Positions 41,228 through 47,586 of a stretch of DNA of 47,586 bases are shown piece after piece. The stretch comes from Bacteroidota bacterium (GTDB lineage Bacteria; Bacteroidota; Bacteroidia; UBA7662). The position numbers and the translations under genes were made by a program. The stretch covers positions 1 through 47,586 of the forward strand of contig VGFN01000002.1 of assembly GCA_016868875.1 (NCBI GenBank), given 5' to 3'. The notes beneath the pieces were generated by a model, which worked only from the letters and a program-made list of their open reading frames with translations, was not told the origin of the DNA and made no database searches. The number at the start of each line of letters is the position of its first letter. The stretch's first letter is position 1.

Positions 41228-44200
41228 TTACTTTCGAACCATTTTGATCACGCGGGATTGGAAATTTTTTCCCTCCAAACGAGCCATGTACAAACCGGGA
41301 GCCAGTCCGTGTATTTCCAAATCAAGGAGGTTGGCCCCGGCGCGCAAAGCAATTTGCTTTGACCAGACCGTTACACCGCTTGTGTTGGTGAAGATCAATG
41401 AAACAACTTGATCCTTAGGGCTCTCCAATTGGAGGGTGACCAACCCGTCAAAAGGATTGGGACGTAAACCCCAAGTGACGAATTCAGGCTGGAACATCCC
41501 CGCCCCCCATTGGAGGTCAAAATGCTGAATTTGGTCAATGGCGGCCTCGACTATACTGGCCGGGGCTTGGTCATTGGCGATAAAGCGCAATTGAACTGTT
41601 GCATTGGGCGTCACGTAATCCGCAACTCGAAACACATTTCTGCGCCATTGACGATCACTGCGGTTGGTTCTTTCCACAAGTTTCCAAGTCGTGGTACCGT
41701 TGTTAATGTAAACTTCCAGAAAATCGGTGTTGGGGTTATCGCCCATATCGTTGGTGTACCAACGTTGATAGGCCAAAACAGGATCAGCCATGCCGGTCAT
41801 GTCCATAGGGGGTGTGCGCAACGTGGTACGTCCACCATCCACATCTTCCGTATCCGGGTCATCGCTGGAGGTAAGAGCATTCCCCGTGTAGGCACAGCGG
41901 CTACCACCGGGGGTTGCGTTGCTGCCCGTTTGAACGATGGTTGCAATGGAACCCGGGGTAACATACGATGGAATAGGTGTACCAATTTCCCAAATCCCCG
42001 TAACCGCGTTGTCGGTGGACCATCCAATGAGCCAAGTTGAATCTTGGGCGGGATTTTCGATATCCAAATTGTAGGTGTTCTGGAATCCCACCAGGTAATT
42101 GAACCAAAGGCCTGGGCTGGAGCTAAGATCGGCAAAAGGAGGATAGGCACCGCCTGATGCGCCGGTAAGGTCTTGAAGACCAACAAAGTACCTCACAATG
42201 GTTCCCCGTGGCTGTGCAGGGATGACTCCGCTGTAGCTGTTCCCGGCTCCTGCTGTCAATGCAATGGTATCGCAGGTACTTAAAGGGAGGTTGTTGAGGC
42301 GATAGATGAGCTTGGCCCCGCTGATCAAGGTGTTGAAAGGGGGGGTAATGCTCAATGTTACGTTAAATGGCGCTGGGGTCTGGGCCGGTATATCAGCTAG
42401 CGGGGGGTACGAGAATTGAACATTAGCCAGCATACGAATGCCATGAAAGGCAAAAGCGTTCACAATGGCGTTGAGGTTGGGGGTTCCGTTGGCCAGGTTG
42501 TTGTCGTTGTCATCCGCTTGCAATGCGTCAATCAATATATCCGTATAAACCACGCCTTCGCTACCGTTGGGTCCGTTGGCAAGGCCGTAGAGCGATTCGC
42601 TGAAGATTCCCATCATGCCGCTGTTGCTGTTCATGTTACGGGCCGTTCTCCACCATGCCCCGCAAATGATCTCACCATCCGCATGCACCTGTCCCACCAG
42701 ATTTTGAGGATAGATTTTGGGATTGATATCGTAGCGACGAACAATCACGTTCGGGCTGTTCAAATTGAATCCGACACCCAGCACGGGGGTATCGGTCAAC
42801 GTAATCGCATAAACATCCGAGTACCCTTCCCCTACGGCTCCGTTACGGAACTGCGTACCCAGCGCGTTATAAAAATAATTGGTGATGGCATGGCCATATT
42901 CGTGGTAAACAACATCGGCCACGATGGCCAGGGTATTGCATCCTCCGGCCTGGGTGTAGAAATTGATGCTGTTTCCGTTGAAAAAAGCATTGCAGTTCCC
43001 GTCGGTTCGCTCCACCTTGGTGGTCAATGGGATATCCAAGGCGGTGAAGGTGGGCAGGAAACTCTTCATGTAATCGTGTACCTTGGTGGTATGGTAATAG
43101 GCACTGAGGTGGGGAACCTTGTTCCAAAGGGAGGTGGAAGTCCCACGACCGTAATACTGGATGGTATCCCTTAGGGAATCAATAAGCAGGCTGAAGGTGG
43201 GCGTCGTGGTTCCGTTATTGCCTTGGACCACTTTGGAGAAACGACCCTCCAAAGGAAAAGTGCCGGTGGCAGGAAGCCCTGGCAAACCCAAGTCGTAGGA
43301 TCCTGTCGCTGAAGTGTAATACGTGTTACCACCAATCGTGAATTTTAGATGTGGCAAAGGCATGGCCGAATCCAAAGGGGCAAAGGGATGTTTGGGATAA
43401 ACTCGCCCCAACATGGTCAGGTTTCCGTTGGATTGTGGGGGTTGCTGGGCAAATTCCACCACCTTGTTTTCCCGCTGCCACAGGCGTCCGGTCTGAGCGT
43501 CCACCAAACAAGCATAACGGTAAGGAATTCCTTGATTATTTTGACCTTCGACCAGGATGTTGTAAACGAGATGGTATGAAATCGTCATGGCTTCTTTGCC
43601 GGGAACAGGTAGAATCTTCAAGGCCGGGTCCACCGATACCGCTTGGATATTGGTGATTCCAACAGAGGCCAGGCGTTGAGCTTCTGAGGGACGAATGCTG
43701 GCAACAGTAGAGATTTGAATTCCGGGATGCAGCTCGGAGGCCAACCAAACGAGGGCGCCCTCGGGCGTTCTTTTGAAGCCTAAGCGACCGCCGATGACTT
43801 GGAGCCCTTGGTACCATTGTTCATACCATTGGTAGCGGTATTTGCGGGAGGCATAGGTACTCCCTTCGCGCAATTCATCCACAGGCATGCCAAAGTCTTG
43901 GCACTCCTGACGGACGAAATCTAACACAGGATTATTGCCGGTCATGGACAAGGCAGGCCCGAAGAGACGATGAGGCTGGCCTGTATGTTGGTCAAAGAGA
44001 ACGTTCCATTCCGGGTGCCGAGCATGGAAATTGGACCATGCATTCCGCGCCCTCCATTGCCCTTGCAAATTTGCCTCGTAAGGGGTAGGCGCAGGTAGGC
44101 GTATTTCGAGCGGGTCTGGCGAATCTTCGGTCAGTTGGTTGGCCTGAGCGCCTTGTCCGGCTTGTTCCTGCGCGCCTTGTTCGGCTTGTTCCTGCGCGCC

Positions 44201-44323
44201 TTGTTCGGTTTGCTTAGGGGTGGACTTAGGAACCCCGTGGGCAGCCGTTGGGGTGTTCAAAAACAAGTTGCTTGCCATGAGGGCCCAGCAAAGACGAATC
44301 CATATGGTTCGAGTGTGTTGCAT
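41228..44323 (-). CDS. Secreted gluzincin metalloprotease (M36/M4-like) with T9SS type A tail
   Basis: A 1031-residue exported protease. Signal peptide about residues 1-29; a Gln/Ala/Glu-rich repeat linker; an FTP/PepSY-like propeptide (about 90-270: YRYQWYEQWYQGLQVIGGRL); catalytic domain with the zinc motif HEYGHAIT and third-ligand region GAVGEGYSDVYA (about residues 460-500), then GQVHADGEIICGAWWRTARNM and ADDNDNNLANGTPN. Next is an MAM/jellyroll-like module (about 760-930) with SxxxLxFxxR and NNGTTTWKLVERT. The last ~80 residues are a Por_Secre_tail type A domain. HEYGH with EGYSD fits the fungalysin-like side of clan MA(E); exact family not sure. Confidence 0.85.
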   Translation of the reverse strand: MQHTRTIWIRLCWALMASNLFLNTPTAAHGVPKSTPKQTEQGAQEQAEQGAQEQAGQGAQANQLTEDSPDPLEIRLPAPTPYEANLQGQWRARNAWSNFHARHPEWNVLFDQHTGQPHRLFGPALSMTGNNPVLDFVRQECQDFGMPVDELREGSTYASRKYRYQWYEQWYQGLQVIGGRLGFKRTPEGALVWLASELHPGIQISTVASIRPSEAQRLASVGITNIQAVSVDPALKILPVPGKEAMTISYHLVYNILVEGQNNQGIPYRYACLVDAQTGRLWQRENKVVEFAQQPPQSNGNLTMLGRVYPKHPFAPLDSAMPLPHLKFTIGGNTYYTSATGSYDLGLPGLPATGTFPLEGRFSKVVQGNNGTTTPTFSLLIDSLRDTIQYYGRGTSTSLWNKVPHLSAYYHTTKVHDYMKSFLPTFTALDIPLTTKVERTDGNCNAFFNGNSINFYTQAGGCNTLAIVADVVYHEYGHAITNYFYNALGTQFRNGAVGEGYSDVYAITLTDTPVLGVGFNLNSPNVIVRRYDINPKIYPQNLVGQVHADGEIICGAWWRTARNMNSNSGMMGIFSESLYGLANGPNGSEGVVYTDILIDALQADDNDNNLANGTPNLNAIVNAFAFHGIRMLANVQFSYPPLADIPAQTPAPFNVTLSITPPFNTLISGAKLIYRLNNLPLSTCDTIALTAGAGNSYSGVIPAQPRGTIVRYFVGLQDLTGASGGAYPPFADLSSSPGLWFNYLVGFQNTYNLDIENPAQDSTWLIGWSTDNAVTGIWEIGTPIPSYVTPGSIATIVQTGSNATPGGSRCAYTGNALTSSDDPDTEDVDGGRTTLRTPPMDMTGMADPVLAYQRWYTNDMGDNPNTDFLEVYINNGTTTWKLVERTNRSDRQWRRNVFRVADYVTPNATVQLRFIANDQAPASIVEAAIDQIQHFDLQWGAGMFQPEFVTWGLRPNPFDGLVTLQLESPKDQVVSLIFTNTSGVTVWSKQIALRAGANLLDLEIHGLAPGLYMARLEGKNFQSRVIKMVRK
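44148..44216 (-). repeat. 24-bp tandem repeat in the metalloprotease N-terminus
   Basis: Two near-identical 24-bp units (44148-44171 and 44172-44195, one mismatch) and a partial third encode a repeating EQAxQGAQ octapeptide in the linker between signal peptide and propeptide. In-frame, so copy-number change would not break the gene. Confidence 0.85.
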
Positions 44324-44415
44324 TTTCTAAAATTGAATCCCAATATTACACCCGGAACGGCCTTAATCTTGCCTTAAAAGAACCCTTTCAGAGGGCCTGG
44401 GGATGCCTGATGGGT

Positions 44416-46392
44416 TTATTTATGTAGTCGCAATGCGCCGCCTAAGGTGGGTCGACCCGCCCTTTCGATGAGGTAATAGTAGGTCCCTGCCTCGAGCCCT
44501 TTTCCGTCAAAATCATTTTGGTAGGGGGACTGGTTCAAAACCTGCTGCCCCCAACGGTTGAATATTTGGATCTTGGCTTCCGGGTAGCGGTGTATGTTTC
44601 GAATGGAGAAGGTCTCGTTGATCCCATCTCCGTTGGGTGTCATGATGTTGTAAACTTCAAGATCCGGTTCTTTGACCTCAAAATCCAAAAAATTGCTCCG
44701 AGCATAGCGGCCATCATCGGGGTTCTTGCTCTGTACCCAAACTCGGTACAGACCTTGTTGCCAAGGTTTGGCAAACCTGAACAGCGTATCCGTTGTTTGG
44801 CCCAAATTCAGCGAATCGGGGTCGTTGAGTATAGGCTTACTTAGCCAAAGTTGGTAAACAGGGTTGGGCCATGCCTTGGCATAGCTTAACCAAGAAACGG
44901 TGGCTTCCAAGGCGGTATCGTTCCTGAGGGTATCCCCCGGCGCGCGCAGAAGGATATTGGAGACCGAATCACCGGGAGGGGCATCTAGGTTGCGATGGAT
45001 CTGCAGAATGATTCGGAAATCTCGGGCTTCGCTTACCGGGTTTGGAACCAAAACGTTGTAGACCGTGTCCTCAATGTCCACGAAGTACCCAATATCGTAC
45101 CATTGGTTTCCGAAAACCTCTTGGTTTCGTTGAAGTCGGTAGGCTTTGAAGAAGTCCGGCCGTAGGTTCACGGGTTGATGCCATGCAACGGTGACCTGGC
45201 TGTTGTCCGGAAGCACCGAGACATTACGAACATGCACGGGATTATTATATTCGTAACAATTATCAACGCGGATGATCAGGCTGTCAAATTCGTCGATGCG
45301 GGAGAAACAATCGCCAAGAATGGGGTCTTGATCCAAGCCCAAACGAATCACCAAATGGTAATCCCCGTTGAGAATAATCTCCTGCCCAAATCGTATTAAA
45401 ATGGAATCACTACGCCCATTCCGGCAGGGTGTTTCAATTCCCGAAATGGGCAACAAGAGGCCGTTGGGATCGTAGAGCCTGAATTCACTCCCCAACGAGT
45501 CAATGCTGGAACATATAAATTTCCCCTTCGTTTTGACCCAAAGGGAATCGGTGTAGCAGTTCCACCGCATCGCAGGGTTCAAGCTGAGGCTATCCTCTGA
45601 ATTAAAGCCTTGAAGAGCAGATCCATCCGTATAGATCGTTACGTTACGAATCGAATGCCGATCATTCTGGGCACCGGTTCCAGACGTAAAGCCAAGGTAT
45701 CCCACAAAATTTGCGGGCGCATACACGCGGTTATGCCAAATTACGTTGTTAACCGTCACCGTAACATATCCGCTATCGTATTCGATTTGGGCCGAGTTGT
45801 AATTGTTGGATCGAATAAAATTGAGATTTCCAGCTGTATTGGTAACCTTGAACAAGGTTAGAAAGCATTCATCATAACCAGGCCCGCTGTAAACTTGGAT
45901 TTCAGGATTTGCCCCACAGCCATTATCGTAAGGATCAAAGACGACTTTGAGTCCAGTGCCGTTGGTGGGTATTCCAATACCACCTCCTGAAACAAAGCCC
46001 GAAGGAGGTATGGAAAGAAAACAAAAAGCAATACCATCCGCAGCCGTTCCGTCAAAGATGCGGAATTCAAAATCAGCAATCCACCGGGTGCATAGGCTGA
46101 GGTCAAGCGGCAGATCGTAAAAAATTCCGCCACTGCCGCCGTTCACCGGGGGCATCAAGATAAGTTCGTTGGAAAAGGTGTCCACATCCCCGTTGGTATC
46201 CCCTATGCTAGCCAGGCCGTTCATGGTCCAGCCTGCGGTGTTCATCAACGGCTGCCCCTGCAACTGCGCATAGACAAAACCCTGTGCCCTTCCTTGATGC
46301 GCATCCAATAACAAAATCCCTAGAGCCCCCCAAAGGAAGCCCCTTCCTGACAATTTGGCAGAAAGACAGGTGAATAGCCGGGTTAATCCCAT
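44416..46392 (-). CDS. L-type lectin-like secreted protein with T9SS type B (CHU_C) tail
   Basis: From the ATG at 46392 (MGLTRLFTCLSAKL), 658 residues with a signal peptide ending near GRAQ-GF. Residues about 50-260 match an L-type (legume-like) lectin domain: ADFEFRIFDGTAADGIAF, KVVFDPYDNGC and VNNVIWHNRVYAPANFVGYLGFTSGTG. Fibronectin-like beta domains follow, and the C-terminus is a canonical type B sorting domain: YNIMTPNGDGINETFSI, QIFNRWGQQVLN, GLEAGTYYYLI. Expected to be exported by T9SS and to bind carbohydrate, probably without enzymatic function. An earlier in-frame start (46452 or 46524) would overlap grpE; the 46392 start leaves 52 bases of divergent spacing. Confidence 0.85.
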   Translation of the reverse strand: MGLTRLFTCLSAKLSGRGFLWGALGILLLDAHQGRAQGFVYAQLQGQPLMNTAGWTMNGLASIGDTNGDVDTFSNELILMPPVNGGSGGIFYDLPLDLSLCTRWIADFEFRIFDGTAADGIAFCFLSIPPSGFVSGGGIGIPTNGTGLKVVFDPYDNGCGANPEIQVYSGPGYDECFLTLFKVTNTAGNLNFIRSNNYNSAQIEYDSGYVTVTVNNVIWHNRVYAPANFVGYLGFTSGTGAQNDRHSIRNVTIYTDGSALQGFNSEDSLSLNPAMRWNCYTDSLWVKTKGKFICSSIDSLGSEFRLYDPNGLLLPISGIETPCRNGRSDSILIRFGQEIILNGDYHLVIRLGLDQDPILGDCFSRIDEFDSLIIRVDNCYEYNNPVHVRNVSVLPDNSQVTVAWHQPVNLRPDFFKAYRLQRNQEVFGNQWYDIGYFVDIEDTVYNVLVPNPVSEARDFRIILQIHRNLDAPPGDSVSNILLRAPGDTLRNDTALEATVSWLSYAKAWPNPVYQLWLSKPILNDPDSLNLGQTTDTLFRFAKPWQQGLYRVWVQSKNPDDGRYARSNFLDFEVKEPDLEVYNIMTPNGDGINETFSIRNIHRYPEAKIQIFNRWGQQVLNQSPYQNDFDGKGLEAGTYYYLIERAGRPTLGGALRLHK

Positions 46393-46444
46393 TTGGAAGG
46401 TATTGGCAGGGTCTTTGAGGTAGGTACTTTGACTTTTTAAATTT

Positions 46445-47011
46445 ATGTACATGTCGGAATTTGAACCAAATGCCAACGCCCATCCAAACGATGAAAATGC
46501 CAACAACGAGGCCCAGGAGGTCAACGAACAGGAAACGAGTGGGGAAGAGGAAGGCGCTCAAGGCTCGTCCAACGACCTAAGCACTCAACTGGAGGAGTCC
46601 AAACAAAAATACCTGTACCTGCTATCGGAATTTGAAACCTACAAAAGAAGGATGGCGCGTGAGCGCATTGACCTGTTCCGCAACGCTGGGAAAGACCTCA
46701 TCGTCGAGTTGCTGCCGGTATTGGACGATTTTGAACGCGGTTTAGAAGTCATGAGCCAATCTTCCGATGTGGTCGCCATCCGCGATGGGGTGGATTTGGT
46801 TTACCAAAAATTCAAAAATCTTTTGACCCTAAAGGGCCTTCAGCCTATCGTTTCTGTTGGGGCCGAATTTGATGTCGAAAAGCATGAGGCCATATCCCGC
46901 ATGCCGGCCTCCAGTCCGGACCAAGTCAACAAGGTGGTGGCGGAGGTTGAAAAAGGGTATCTGCTCAACGAGCAGGTTTTGCGTTTTTCGAAAGTAATTG
47001 TGGGTGTTTAA
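46445..47011 (+). CDS. grpE: GrpE nucleotide exchange factor
   Basis: A 188-residue GrpE, the ADP-release factor for DnaK. Acidic, disordered N-terminus (about residues 1-45), long helix (KYLYLLSEFETYKRRMARERIDLF), VELLPVLDDFERGLEVM, and the C-terminal beta domain with EFDVEKHEAISRMP and VVAEVEKGYLLNEQVLRFSKVIV. Starts are ATG at 46445 or 46451, six bases apart. It is divergent from the lectin-like gene and followed after 28 bases by dnaJ, the normal arrangement. Confidence 0.96.
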   Translation: MYMSEFEPNANAHPNDENANNEAQEVNEQETSGEEEGAQGSSNDLSTQLEESKQKYLYLLSEFETYKRRMARERIDLFRNAGKDLIVELLPVLDDFERGLEVMSQSSDVVAIRDGVDLVYQKFKNLLTLKGLQPIVSVGAEFDVEKHEAISRMPASSPDQVNKVVAEVEKGYLLNEQVLRFSKVIVGV

Positions 47012-47039
47012 TTCTTTCGCTTTAATTTAATCCGGTGTT

Positions 47040-47586
47040 ATGGCCAAGCGTGACTATTACGAAGTGTTGGGGGTAGGCCGGCAGGCCGGCGAAGACGAAA
47101 TCAAGAAAGCCTACCGCAAAGCGGCCTTGCAGTTTCACCCGGACAAAAACCCAGGTGATGCCAAGGCCGAAGAAAAATTCAAGGAGGCGGCCGAAGCCTA
47201 CGAAGTCCTGAGCAATTCGGATAAACGAGCTCGTTACGATCGCTTTGGCCATCAAGGGGTTGACCCAGGCATGGGCGGTGGAGGTGGAGGTTTTTCGATG
47301 GAGGATATTTTCTCCCAATTCGGGGATGTCTTTAGCGAAGGCTCGCCTTTTGAGGGATTTTTTGGGGGCGGTGGTCGTGGTGGTCGCAGGGCCAACCGGG
47401 GAGCTAATTTGAGAATACGGGTTAAGTTGACTTTGGAAGAAATTGCCAAAGGCGTCGAAAAAAAGGTCAAGGTCACCAAGGCGGTTCCTGCAGAGGGAGT
47501 GACGTACAAAGCCTGTGCAACCTGCGGGGGTACCGGACAGATTCAGCGAATCACGAACACAATTTTAGGTCAAATGCGTACGGCCA
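47040..47586 (+). CDS. dnaJ: Chaperone DnaJ (3' end missing)
   Basis: The first 182 residues of DnaJ, running off the right edge. J domain residues 1-70 (MAKRDYYEVLGVGRQAGEDE) with the HPD motif at 33-35 that stimulates DnaK; a Gly/Phe-rich segment (GGGGGGFSMEDIF, GFFGGGGRGG) to about residue 120; then the substrate-binding region with LRIRVKLTLEEIAKGVEKKVKV. Only one CxxCxGxG zinc motif is visible (CATCGGTG), and it is reached directly after KAVPAEGVTYKA, where the first motif of E. coli-type DnaJ would be. Begins 28 bases after grpE. Confidence 0.95.
   Translation, partial: MAKRDYYEVLGVGRQAGEDEIKKAYRKAALQFHPDKNPGDAKAEEKFKEAAEAYEVLSNSDKRARYDRFGHQGVDPGMGGGGGGFSMEDIFSQFGDVFSEGSPFEGFFGGGGRGGRRANRGANLRIRVKLTLEEIAKGVEKKVKVTKAVPAEGVTYKACATCGGTGQIQRITNTILGQMRTA

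Noticed and set aside
41510..43174. Long plus-strand open frames opposite the metalloprotease gene
   Set aside because: They are antisense shadows without family motifs, signal peptides or sensible starts, and the minus frame encodes a clear protease.
44324..44415. Gap between the metalloprotease and lectin-like genes as a small RNA or terminator
   Set aside because: It holds only a weak CCCT/AGGG hairpin with an interrupted T-run and no convincing promoter; nothing definite.
46393..46444. Heat-shock promoter or CIRCE element before grpE
   Set aside because: The 52-base gap contains TTG-N19-TACTTTGA, one base short of the -7 pattern, and no CIRCE inverted repeat.
1..47586. CRISPR arrays, toxin-antitoxin pairs, restriction systems, transposases, integrases or prophage genes
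   Set aside because: Searched by eye on both strands; no spaced repeats, defence domains or recombinase motifs were found.

Overview
The window comes from a Bacteroidota (CFB-group) chromosome. The evidence is consistent: a GldH lipoprotein, type IX secretion (T9SS) cargo with type A and type B sorting tails, Porin_10 and DUF6089 outer-membrane barrels, an N-terminally Cys-rich RicT, a lineage-type PurM, almost no Shine-Dalgarno sequences, and several promoter-like boxes of the TAnnTTTG kind. GC content looks intermediate (estimated by eye). I cannot place it below phylum with confidence; a gliding-related lineage (Flavobacteriales, Chitinophagales or Saprospirales) is plausible. I see no mobile element, CRISPR, prophage, rRNA or tRNA. 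Coding density is very high and no gene-free stretch exceeds about 300 bases; the longest gaps are about 170 and 150 bases.

Layout. 1-1181: 3' part of a conserved Bacteroidota protein often labelled asparagine synthetase B. 1203-4333 (minus): lpxK followed by a Porin_10 barrel. 4484-6350 (plus): a NIF3-like metal protein and a coiled-coil zinc-ribbon protein, overlapping. 6402-6662 (minus): a tiny cytochrome b5-like protein. 6754-7308: gamma carbonic anhydrase. 7405-15075: two giant tandem paralogous T9SS type B cargo proteins. 15052-17404 (minus): sixA, a POTRA-less Omp85 barrel and a DUF3109 protein. 17424-20363 (plus): holB, ricT and gldH. 20419-22228 (minus): rpsT, a strong terminator, radC and a small type A T9SS cargo. 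22311-24513 (plus): a DUF4920 lipoprotein, a CxxCH lipoprotein and a secreted S1/P1-nuclease-like zinc enzyme. 24618-36452 (plus): cvpA, a PabA/TrpG-like amidotransferase, nadK, two DUF6089 barrels, uppS, bamA, two skp/ompH genes, a PorE-like OmpA protein and purM. 36455-46392 (minus): a lectin-like type B cargo, a metalloprotease type A cargo, pheT, a small coiled-coil protein, zapA and rny. 46445-47586 (plus): grpE and the 5' part of dnaJ.

How the genes fit together. Much of the window is cell-envelope biogenesis: lipid A synthesis (lpxK), undecaprenyl carrier (uppS), barrel insertion (bamA) with its periplasmic chaperones (skp x2), a PorE-like peptidoglycan-binding OmpA protein, several outer-membrane barrels, and five T9SS-exported surface or secreted proteins. 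Core information-processing genes (holB, pheT, rpsT, radC, rny, grpE, dnaJ) lie between them. No obvious stand-alone new system such as a defence island is present. The best leads are the tandem giant T9SS cargo pair, the POTRA-less Omp85 coupled to SixA, the small envelope redox/metal-like lipoprotein pair, the PorE-like protein joined to the bamA-skp run, and radC lying directly behind a strong terminator. Family names are assigned by motif recognition and memory only; no database search was possible.
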